Position numbers and translations under genes: made by a program. From positions 1-15,159 of the forward strand of contig JAMOPP010000052.1 of assembly GCA_027064405.1 (NCBI GenBank): 15,159 nucleotides of DNA. Reading direction: 5' to 3'. Of this stretch, positions 1-7,682 are shown piece by piece; the stretch's first letter is position 1; every line of letters starts with the position of its first letter. The stretch is from Desulfurellales bacterium. GTDB lineage: Bacteria > Campylobacterota_A > Desulfurellia > Desulfurellales > Hippeaceae. Below the pieces are notes generated by a model that saw nothing but the letters and a program-made list of their open reading frames with translations, did not search any database and was not told the DNA's origin.

Positions 1-106
1 GTCTTTTTGTAATAGCAGCTGTCAAAGTGGTTTTTCCGTGGTCTACATGACCTATTGTGCCAATATTGATATGTGGTTTTGAACGAACATATTTTTCTTT
101 TGCCAT
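1..106 (-). CDS. tuf: Elongation factor Tu, N-terminal fragment (downstream copy, cut by window edge)
   Basis: EF-Tu is the cytoplasmic GTPase that brings aminoacyl-tRNA to the ribosomal A site. Only the first 35 codons are present; the rest lies beyond position 1. The start ATG is at 106-104 and the protein begins MAKEKYVRSKPHINIGTIGH. The P-loop GHVDHGKT sits at residues 19-26, the normal place for EF-Tu. The Shine-Dalgarno AAGGAGG lies just upstream and is merged with the fusA stop codon (TAA at 119-117), so translation is probably coupled to fusA. This is the str-operon (tufA) position. A second tuf fragment lies at the other end of the window. The two fragments cover opposite ends of the gene, so they cannot be compared. 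Identification is very secure. Confidence 0.97.
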   Translation of the reverse strand, partial: MAKEKYVRSKPHINIGTIGHVDHGKTTLTAAITKR

Positions 107-116
107 AAAAGCCTCC

Positions 117-2195
117 TTAAGTATCTTTCTTTATAATTTTTTCAGATATAGATTTCGGCACCTCTTCGTAATGGGAAAATTGCATAGTGTATGTACCTCT
201 ACCCTGCGTTACTGATCTTAATACCGTTGCATACCCAAACATCTCTCCCAAAGGAATATCGGCCTTTATTATTTTAAGTTTGCCCTTTTCTCTCATATTT
301 TTAATTTTTCCGCGCCTTGAATTGATGTCACCCATAACATCTCCGAGGTACTGCTCGGGTACATTAACTTCAACCTCCATAACCGGTTCCAGCAAGTAGG
401 GAGCTGCTCTTTTTGCACCATCCTTTAGTGCCATAGAACCAGCTATTTTAAAAGCCATTTCAGATGAATCAACATCATGATATGAACCGTCAAATAGCGT
501 AACCTTTACATCAACCATAGGATATCCGCCGACAACCCCTGTTTCCATCGCTTCTTTAACACCCTTTTCAACCGCCGGTATAAATTCTCTCGGAACCACA
601 CCACCTACAATTGAATTAACAAATTCAAATCCTTTACCTCTTTCCAACGGCTCTATGGTTATCCATACATGACCATACTGACCATGACCACCGGTTTGTC
701 TTATAAACTTGCTTTCCTGTTTTACGCTCTTTTTGACTGTCTCTTTGTAAGCAACTTGAGGTTTTCCAACATTGACACCGACATTGAATTCTCTTCTTAA
801 TCTATCGACTATTATATCAAGGTGCAACTCACCCATTCCGGAAATAATTGTTTGATTGGTTTCCTCATCGAATCTAACTTTAAATGTAGGATCTTCTTCT
901 GCAAGTTTTTGAAGTCCCGCAGACAATTTATCCCTATCAGCTTTGGTCTTAGGCTCAACTGCAATTGATATAACAGGATCGGGAAATTCTATATTCTCAA
1001 GTAAGACCGGTTTATTCTCATCACACAAGGTATCACCTGTGCCCGTATATTTAAGTCCTATTACAGCTGCAATATCACCTGCATATACACTATCAACCTC
1101 TTCTCGTTTATTTGAGTGCATTCTCAAAAGTCTGCCTATCCTTTCTGTTTTACCTTTGGTTGAATTGTATGCATAAGAACCGGATTTTAAGACCCCGGAA
1201 TAAACCCTTATATATGTCAACTTGCCAACATAAGGATCGCTCATTACTTTGAAAGCAAGCAGAGCCAAGGGCTCCTTATCGTCAGCTTTTCTTATAACGG
1301 TTTCTTTTGTTTTAGCATCAACACATTCAATAGGCGGAACATCAAGAGGTGAGGGTAAAAAATCAACAACAGCGTCCAGCAGAGGCTGAACACCTTTATT
1401 TTTAAAAGCCGTTCCGCACAGAACAGGCGTTATTTTATTATCAATGGTCGCCTTTCTCACTGCTTTCTTAATTTCATCTTCTGAAATCTCATCTGAGCCA
1501 TCTAAATATTTTTCCATAATTTCATCGTCAAAATCAGCTATGGACTCAATGAGCATAGCTCGATACTCTGCAGCCTTGTCAACCAATTCTTCCGGTATAT
1601 CTTTTTCGGAAAAAGTTGCACCCAAAACATCCGAATCCCAAATTATTGCCTTCATCTTTATTAGGTCAACTACTCCGACAAAATTATTCTCAGCGCCTAT
1701 GGGGATTTGAAGAGGAACATTTTTGGTGTTGAGTTTATCCTTCATCTCGTCCAATACACTATAAAAATCTGCACCAACTCTATCCATTTTATTAATGAAA
1801 GCTATACGAGGAACATGATATTTATCACCCTGTCTCCATACAGTCTCGCTTTGGGGCTCTACACCGCCCACAGCACAAAACACGCCTACTGCTCCGTCCA
1901 AAACCCTCAAAGACCTTTCAACTTCAACGGTAAAATCAACATGCCCGGGAGTATCAATAATGTTAATCATATTCTTATTCCAAAAACATGTGGTGGAAGC
2001 CGAAGTAATTGTTATACCTCTTTCTTTCTCCTGTTCCATCCAATCCATTATAGCCGTACCGTCATGCACTTCACCTATTTTGTGCGATACACCGGTATAA
2101 TATAAAATTCTTTCCGTTGTAGTTGTTTTTCCTGCATCTATATGAGCTATAATTCCTATATTTCTTATCTTATCAAGACTGTACTTACGCGACAC
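117..2195 (-). CDS. fusA: Elongation factor G
   Basis: EF-G is the GTPase that drives ribosomal translocation and, with RRF, ribosome recycling. The product is 692 aa, full length for the family. Visible motifs are the P-loop AHIDAGKTT (residues 17-25), switch I ERGITITSA (58-66), G3 DTPGH (81-85, with the catalytic His85), and G4 NKMD (135-138). The domain IV QTGGHGQYGHVW segment and the GMGELHLDI segment of domain III are also present. It looks like a canonical translocase, not a ribosome-protection paralogue. The start is GTG (2195-2193), preceded by AGAGGTGA about 5 nt upstream; the conserved N-terminus SRKYSLDKIRNIGIIAHID supports it. The rpsG stop lies 12 nt upstream. The TAA stop is built into the Shine-Dalgarno of the following tuf. 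Fusidic-acid-site residues in the G domain look ordinary. Confidence 0.98.
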   Translation of the reverse strand: MSRKYSLDKIRNIGIIAHIDAGKTTTTERILYYTGVSHKIGEVHDGTAIMDWMEQEKERGITITSASTTCFWNKNMINIIDTPGHVDFTVEVERSLRVLDGAVGVFCAVGGVEPQSETVWRQGDKYHVPRIAFINKMDRVGADFYSVLDEMKDKLNTKNVPLQIPIGAENNFVGVVDLIKMKAIIWDSDVLGATFSEKDIPEELVDKAAEYRAMLIESIADFDDEIMEKYLDGSDEISEDEIKKAVRKATIDNKITPVLCGTAFKNKGVQPLLDAVVDFLPSPLDVPPIECVDAKTKETVIRKADDKEPLALLAFKVMSDPYVGKLTYIRVYSGVLKSGSYAYNSTKGKTERIGRLLRMHSNKREEVDSVYAGDIAAVIGLKYTGTGDTLCDENKPVLLENIEFPDPVISIAVEPKTKADRDKLSAGLQKLAEEDPTFKVRFDEETNQTIISGMGELHLDIIVDRLRREFNVGVNVGKPQVAYKETVKKSVKQESKFIRQTGGHGQYGHVWITIEPLERGKGFEFVNSIVGGVVPREFIPAVEKGVKEAMETGVVGGYPMVDVKVTLFDGSYHDVDSSEMAFKIAGSMALKDGAKRAAPYLLEPVMEVEVNVPEQYLGDVMGDINSRRGKIKNMREKGKLKIIKADIPLGEMFGYATVLRSVTQGRGTYTMQFSHYEEVPKSISEKIIKKDT

Positions 2196-2207
2196 ACTTC
2201 ACCTCTT

Positions 2208-2675
2208 TTACCATCTATAATGAGCAAAGGCTCTGTTTGCCTCAGCCATTTTATGCGTCTCTTCTCTTTTCTTTACAGACGCTCCTCTATTATTGGCTGC
2301 ATCCATTATTTCTCCTGCTAATTTCTCGGACATCTTTCTTTCACTTCTTGACCTTGAATAATTAACAAGCCATCTTATGGCAAGACTTCTTTGCCTCTCG
2401 GCTCTTACTTCAATGGGTACTTGATATGTAGCACCACCAACCCTTCTCGGTACGACCTCTATTTTAGGAGTTATATTCTCCATTGCCTGCAATAAAACTT
2501 CCATAGGTTCTTGGGATGTTTTCTCTTTAATTATATCCATAGCCTGATAGAATATCTTACCTGCAAGAGACTTTTTACCGTCCCACATCACCTTGTTTAT
2601 TATCCTGGTAACAAGGACACTACTATATACGAGATCTTTAGATACTACTCTTTTCTCGGCTCTTCTTCTCCTCAT
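2208..2675 (-). CDS. rpsG: 30S ribosomal protein S7
   Basis: S7 is a primary binder of the 16S rRNA 3' major domain and organises the small-subunit head near the E site. The product is 155 aa, normal for bacteria. It starts MRRRRAEKR, carries the family signature DLVYSSVLVTRIINKVMWDGKK (residues 15-36), and ends in AFAHYRW. The region before the ATG (2675-2673) has two purine-rich stretches. One is AAGGAG, fused to the rpsL stop codon TAA (2693-2691), about 11 nt upstream. The other is GGAGAA, directly against the start. The first is the likelier Shine-Dalgarno, which would couple S7 synthesis to S12 synthesis. An out-of-frame ATG at 2683-2681 lies between them. In E. coli S7 represses this operon through the S12-S7 spacer; here the spacer is only 15 nt, so that structure is unlikely to be present in the same form. 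Confidence 0.98.
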   Translation of the reverse strand: MRRRRAEKRVVSKDLVYSSVLVTRIINKVMWDGKKSLAGKIFYQAMDIIKEKTSQEPMEVLLQAMENITPKIEVVPRRVGGATYQVPIEVRAERQRSLAIRWLVNYSRSRSERKMSEKLAGEIMDAANNRGASVKKREETHKMAEANRAFAHYRW

Positions 2676-2690
2676 TTCTCCATTTTCTCC

Positions 2691-3068
2691 TTAATCTTTT
2701 TTGGGTCTCTTTGCTCCATATTTAGATCTGCCCTTTCTTCTATCATCAACACCACTCACATCAAGTGCACCTCTCACTATATGATACCTAACACCGGGTA
2801 AATCCTTTACCCTTCCTCCTCTTACAAGAACAATGGAATGCTCCTGAAGATTATGTCCTTCTCCGGGTATATAAGCAGTCACTTCATATCCGCTTGTCAA
2901 CTTAACTCTTGCCACTTTTCTTAAAGCTGAGTTAGGCTTTTTAGGTGTAGTTGTATATACCCTTGTACATACACCCCTTCTTTGAGGGCAACTCTGTAAA
3001 GCCAATGTCTTTTTTCTAATTTCAACCTTTTGTCTACTTTTTCTTACTAGTTGATTAATCGTAGGCAC
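2691..3068 (-). CDS. rpsL: 30S ribosomal protein S12
   Basis: S12 sits at the decoding centre and controls accuracy of tRNA selection. The product is 125 aa, typical length. It shows MPTINQLVRK at the start, TTPKKPNSALRKVARVKL around residues 39-56, and RGGRVKDLPGVRYHIVRG around residues 84-101. The lysines altered in streptomycin-resistant mutants (PKKPNS and VKDLPG) are both the sensitive-type Lys. The Asp that is methylthiolated in some bacteria (DLPG) is present. The start is GTG at 3068-3066, placed by a strong Shine-Dalgarno AAGGAGGT (3081-3074) five bases upstream and by the conserved MPTINQ. It lies 48 nt downstream of rpoC with no visible terminator, so the rif and str clusters appear to be co-transcribed. 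The stop is TAA, and the next gene, rpsG, is in the same frame. Confidence 0.98.
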   Translation of the reverse strand: MPTINQLVRKSRQKVEIRKKTLALQSCPQRRGVCTRVYTTTPKKPNSALRKVARVKLTSGYEVTAYIPGEGHNLQEHSIVLVRGGRVKDLPGVRYHIVRGALDVSGVDDRRKGRSKYGAKRPKKD

Positions 3069-3116
3069 TTCTTACCTCCTTAAAATTTGAACTTGGGTAA
3101 ATTAACAATAAAAGCT

Positions 3117-6100
3117 TCATTTGTCAAGTAAATTTGGCACAAGCGTTATATCATCAAATTTCTTCTGACCTGTTCCAACAGGTATAATCCTACCCACTAT
3201 TACATTTTCTTTCAATCCCCTTAATAAATCTATGTTACCGGAAATGGACGATTCCGTGAGCACTCTCGTCGTTTCTTGAAATGATGCTGCAGATATAAAA
3301 CTGTCTGTATTTAAAGAAGCCTTTGTTATTCCAAGCAATACAATCCTTCCAAGTGCAGGAGATTTGCCTCTTCTTACCAAGTATTCATTTTTCCTCGTAA
3401 ACATAAACCTGTTGATAACTTCTCCTTCTATAAAATCACTATCTCCGGCATCTTCTATGAAAACCTTTGACAGCATCTGCCTAACAACGACCTCCACATG
3501 TTTATCATTTAAGGCAACACCCTGCAGTTTATAAACCTGTTGTATTTCACTGACAAGAATCTTCTGAAGTTCTCTTTCTCCAAGAATGGACAGTATATCA
3601 TGGGGATTTATTGAGCCGTCTGTCAGAGACTCTCCTGCATCCACCCTATCTCCGGGATAAACAAGTATCCTCTTGTTTCTTGGAATCAGATATTCTTTCT
3701 TCACTTCGCCCTTGCCTATTATTGATGAAACTATAATCTTCCTTTTCCCCTTTGACTCTTTTCCATAAGAAACTATGCCGCTAATCTCACTAACAACAGC
3801 CATATTTTTTGGTTTTTTAGCTTCAAAAAGCTCACTTACACGAGGCAAACCACCCGTAATATCCGTTGTTTTGTCAAGCTCCTTAGGTATTTTTCCTATA
3901 ACATCACCCGCCTTAACGGTATCACCGTCTTCTTTCTGTAAAATAACCTTCGGCGGCAAATAGTATAAAGCATCCCCTTCAACATTTTGAAACTGTTTTA
4001 TTTTGCCGTTTTCATCAACAATTTCTATTCTCGGTTTCATAGAGATGTTTTTGCTTTCCATAACAACGAAGCTCTTTCTTGATGTGATTCTATCAATTTC
4101 CTCTCTCAGCGTAACATTCTGCACCAAATCTCTATACCTTATGTACCCGTCGATACCAGCCAAAAGATAATCTGTATAAGCATCCCATTCAGCTATTGTC
4201 ACACTGCTTATGTACATATTTGAATCACTTTCAAAAATTCTCTTTTTTAGTTCGTCTTCAAATCCGGCTATAATATCTCCACCATTCACACTTTGTCCGT
4301 TTTTAACATAAATAAAAGAATCTTTGGGAATATAGTATCTTACATTTTCTCCGTTTTCTTTTTCAATAACAATATGAGTACCGTATTTATCTATTAATCC
4401 ATCCTTAAAATCGTCTACAGGTTCAAATTTATCGCCTTTTAAAGTAATTAATTTTATCTTCCCCGCATCCTCAGCTTTTACAAATCTCTTTATTGTTTCA
4501 CCGTCTTTAAGGTGGATTTTTGAAGCATAAGGTATCTTCTTGGGAACATCATAAACTTCAAGTACTCTTTCAACGAGAAGATCGTATTCATTGACTTCGT
4601 CCTTATCCTTGACGCTTAAATAATATTTACCGATAGCGTCGGCTCCTCCGGATATAATGTCGTCTTCTCTTACAAAATTAACCTTTTTGATTTTATAGAC
4701 TTCATTTTCATGAACTTTTATATAGTAGTATGTTTTATCTTCATCAATAGAAACTATTCCTTTGGATTTTGACACTATCTGCGGCTCTGTAATTAATACG
4801 GCAGCATCACGCCTCGATAAAACCACATTATCATTATCCGAGTTTAAAGAGGTATGAAGATTGAAATATCTTACTATTCCGGCTCTTTTAGTTTCTGCAG
4901 ACATTTTTTCACTTAATCTTGATGCAGTGCCTCCAACATGGAATGTTCTCAATGTAAGCTGCGTTCCGGGTTCTCCTATAGATTGAGCGGCAACAATACC
5001 TACCGATTCACCTTTCTCAACTCTTCCCCCCCTCGCTAAATTCCTTCCGTAGCACTTAGAACAGACACCTCTTTCAGCTTTACATGTTAATACGGAATAT
5101 ATTCTTACCTTTTTAATACCGGCTTCAGTAATTTGAGCTACTTTAGCTTCATTGATTTCTTCACCGTCTTTAACTATAATTTCTTCTGTAAACGGATTGA
5201 TTACATCCTCAGCGGCTGTCCTTCCCAAAATCCTATCTTCCAAAGACTCTATCTCTTCTCCGTTAACCATCAAAGCCGTTACATCAACCCCTTCCGTTGT
5301 TCCGCAATCATCCATAGTTATAATAACATCCTGAGATACATCTATAAGTTTTCTTGTCAAATAACCTGCATTAGCCGTTTTTAAAGCGGTATCTGCAAGT
5401 CCTTTTCTTGCTCCGTGTGTAGATGTAAAATATTCAAGAACGGTCAAACCCTCTTTAAAGTTTGATTTAATAGGAGTTTCTATAATATCACCGGAAGGCT
5501 TTGCCATCAAACCCCTCATACCTGCAAGTTGTCTCATTTGCTGGGCGGAACCCCTCGCACCTGAATCAGCCATCATATAAATGGGATTAAAACTCTCTCC
5601 ATAATCTCCTCCAAGCTGTTTCATCATTGCAGATGCTATCCTATCCGTAGCTGAACTCCAAATATCTATAGATTTGTTGTACCTTTCAGAATCTGTCAAC
5701 AAACCTTCTCTGTATTGATTTTGTATCTCCCTGACATCACTTTCGGCTTTTGAGACTATTTCCTTCTTCTCATCAGGAATTATCATATCCTCAACAGATA
5801 TGGAAATTCCCGTTTTGGTAGAGGTTTCATACCCTAAGGCTTTAACATTATCCAAAAATCTAACAATGGTGGGCAAATCATACTGTCTGTACAACGATGT
5901 TATAAACTTGTTCATCTCTTTTTTTGTAAACAGCTTATTAACCTTTTTAAAAGATAAATCCTTAGGAACAATCTCGTAAAACAAAACCCTTCCAACCGTC
6001 GTATTCACCATCTCATCATCTATTTTTACTTTTATCTTAGCATTTAAAGCACATATCCCTATATCATAAGCACGGTGAACCTCATCTAAGGACGAGAATA

Positions 6101-7670
6101 TCAACCCCTCGCCCTTTTGACCGTCACGAGATTTTGTCATATAATATATACCAAGAATCATATCCTGACTCGGCAGAGCAATAGGGTTTCCGTGGGCAGG
6201 TGATATAATATTTTCAGTTGAGAGCATAATCACTTCAGATTCAAGCCTGGCTTCAACGCTCAAAGGAAGATGAATTGCCATCTGATCTCCATCAAAATCA
6301 GCGTTAAAAGCGGAACAGACCAAAGGGTGAAGTCTTATAGCCTTTTCATCTGTTAGAACGGGGTGAAAGGCTTGTATGGAAAGTCTATGTAGAGTAGGCG
6401 CTCTATTTAAAAGAACCGGATGGTCTTTTGCAACCTCCTCTAAAATTTTCCATATTTCAGGGTCTCTTTTCTCAACCATTTTCTTTGCCGATTTAACGGT
6501 TGTTGCATGCCCTTCTTCTATCAGCTTGTTGTATATAAACGGCTTAAATAATTCAAGTGCCATAATTTTAGGAAGTCCGCACTGGTCCATTCTTAATTCA
6601 GGTCCTGCAACAATAACGGAACGACCTGAATAATCGACCCTTTTTCCAAGAAGATTTCTTCTAAATCTTCCTTCTTTACCTTTTATTGATTCACTTAACG
6701 ATTTTAAAGGTCTATTATTCGACGATCTTACAACCTGCTTTCTTCTTCCGTTGTCTATCAAAGCATCGACGGCTTCCTGGAGCATTCTCTTCTCATTTCT
6801 TATAATTATTGAAGGGGCTCCAAGCTCCATAAGCCTTTTAAGCCTATTATTCCTGTTTATCACTCTCCTGTAAAGATCATTTAAATCACTTGAAGCAAAC
6901 CTTCCTCCGTCAAGAGATACAAGAGGCCTTAAATCCGGGGGTAACACGGGCAAAACTTCCATTATCATCCATTCAGGTTTATTGCCGCTTCTTCTGAATT
7001 CTTCAGCCAGCTTCATTCGTTTAATAATTTTTTTCTTCTTGGCTTCAGATTTAGTGGCTTCGAGTTCATCTTTCAGTTCAAGTATCAATACATCAAGGTC
7101 AATCTTTTTAAGCAGTTTTTGTATGGCAGATGCCCCCATCTCAGCTATAAACCTTACACCGTACTCTTCCGTATATGCCCTATAAGCAGAATCCAAAAGA
7201 ACACTTTTAACAGGAATATCTTCAACTTCGCTCTCTATTACAACATACGCCTCATAATATATAACTCTTTCCAAATCCTTGAGTTTCATTTCAAGTAAAT
7301 CAGCCATAATGCTTGGCACAGAGCGAAGATACCATATATGACTTACGGGAGTTGCAAGTTCTATATGCCCCATCCTTTCTCGCCTTACCTTTGATTCGGT
7401 CACTTCAACGCCACATTTTTCACACACTATACCTTTATACTTAATTCTCTTATACTTTCCGCATAAACATTCATAGTCTTTGATGGGTCCAAATATTTTT
7501 GCACAAAACAGACCGTCCCTCTCGGGCTTAAATGTTCTGTAATTTATAGTTTCAGCCTTTTTGACTTCTCCATAGCTCCATTGTCTTATTTTCTCAGGAG
7601 ATGCCAATTTAATTCTTATAGCATCAAAATCTTTTGCGGATTTAGGTTTGCTTTTTAATACAGTAAACAT
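3117..7670 (-). CDS. rpoC: DNA-directed RNA polymerase subunit beta'
   Basis: Beta' is the largest RNA polymerase subunit and holds the catalytic Mg ions. The product is 1517 aa, longer than the 1407 aa of E. coli. The N-terminal zinc site is Cys68, 70, 83 and 86. The active-site NADFDGDQM spans residues 456-464, with Asp458, 460 and 462. The second zinc site is Cys789, 863, 870 and 873. The trigger loop begins LTLRTFH, with His911. An insertion of about 350 residues (roughly 918-1269) splits the trigger loop where E. coli carries its 188-residue SI3. It includes an EWDAYT segment near 1160 and is followed by DITGGLPRVSELFEAKKPK. The start ATG (7670-7668) follows a GGGGG Shine-Dalgarno that overlaps the rpoB stop. 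The stop is TGA, the only TGA in the operon. The protein looks intact and functional. Confidence 0.98.
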   Translation of the reverse strand: MFTVLKSKPKSAKDFDAIRIKLASPEKIRQWSYGEVKKAETINYRTFKPERDGLFCAKIFGPIKDYECLCGKYKRIKYKGIVCEKCGVEVTESKVRRERMGHIELATPVSHIWYLRSVPSIMADLLEMKLKDLERVIYYEAYVVIESEVEDIPVKSVLLDSAYRAYTEEYGVRFIAEMGASAIQKLLKKIDLDVLILELKDELEATKSEAKKKKIIKRMKLAEEFRRSGNKPEWMIMEVLPVLPPDLRPLVSLDGGRFASSDLNDLYRRVINRNNRLKRLMELGAPSIIIRNEKRMLQEAVDALIDNGRRKQVVRSSNNRPLKSLSESIKGKEGRFRRNLLGKRVDYSGRSVIVAGPELRMDQCGLPKIMALELFKPFIYNKLIEEGHATTVKSAKKMVEKRDPEIWKILEEVAKDHPVLLNRAPTLHRLSIQAFHPVLTDEKAIRLHPLVCSAFNADFDGDQMAIHLPLSVEARLESEVIMLSTENIISPAHGNPIALPSQDMILGIYYMTKSRDGQKGEGLIFSSLDEVHRAYDIGICALNAKIKVKIDDEMVNTTVGRVLFYEIVPKDLSFKKVNKLFTKKEMNKFITSLYRQYDLPTIVRFLDNVKALGYETSTKTGISISVEDMIIPDEKKEIVSKAESDVREIQNQYREGLLTDSERYNKSIDIWSSATDRIASAMMKQLGGDYGESFNPIYMMADSGARGSAQQMRQLAGMRGLMAKPSGDIIETPIKSNFKEGLTVLEYFTSTHGARKGLADTALKTANAGYLTRKLIDVSQDVIITMDDCGTTEGVDVTALMVNGEEIESLEDRILGRTAAEDVINPFTEEIIVKDGEEINEAKVAQITEAGIKKVRIYSVLTCKAERGVCSKCYGRNLARGGRVEKGESVGIVAAQSIGEPGTQLTLRTFHVGGTASRLSEKMSAETKRAGIVRYFNLHTSLNSDNDNVVLSRRDAAVLITEPQIVSKSKGIVSIDEDKTYYYIKVHENEVYKIKKVNFVREDDIISGGADAIGKYYLSVKDKDEVNEYDLLVERVLEVYDVPKKIPYASKIHLKDGETIKRFVKAEDAGKIKLITLKGDKFEPVDDFKDGLIDKYGTHIVIEKENGENVRYYIPKDSFIYVKNGQSVNGGDIIAGFEDELKKRIFESDSNMYISSVTIAEWDAYTDYLLAGIDGYIRYRDLVQNVTLREEIDRITSRKSFVVMESKNISMKPRIEIVDENGKIKQFQNVEGDALYYLPPKVILQKEDGDTVKAGDVIGKIPKELDKTTDITGGLPRVSELFEAKKPKNMAVVSEISGIVSYGKESKGKRKIIVSSIIGKGEVKKEYLIPRNKRILVYPGDRVDAGESLTDGSINPHDILSILGERELQKILVSEIQQVYKLQGVALNDKHVEVVVRQMLSKVFIEDAGDSDFIEGEVINRFMFTRKNEYLVRRGKSPALGRIVLLGITKASLNTDSFISAASFQETTRVLTESSISGNIDLLRGLKENVIVGRIIPVGTGQKKFDDITLVPNLLDK

Positions 7671-7682
7671 ATATTCCCCCTA
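7671..7682 (-). promoter_or_regulatory. rpoB stop / rpoC ribosome-binding site overlap
   Basis: The rpoB stop TAG (7682-7680) runs directly into the run of five G that serves as the rpoC Shine-Dalgarno (7680-7676). The rpoC ATG follows at 7670. Read in the rpoB frame the junction is TAG GGG GAA TAT ATG, with no other stop. Terminating ribosomes would sit over the rpoC start, so translational coupling and equal beta/beta' output are likely. The coupling is inferred from spacing. Confidence 0.8.

Noticed and set aside
2681..2683. ATG just upstream of rpsG as an alternative start
   Set aside because: It is out of frame with S7; the ATG at 2675 gives the expected N-terminus.
3082..3112. Possible promoter in the rpoC-rpsL gap (TTGTTA, 17 bases, TTTTAA)
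   Set aside because: The -10 element matches only three of six consensus bases, and such sites are common by chance in AT-rich DNA.
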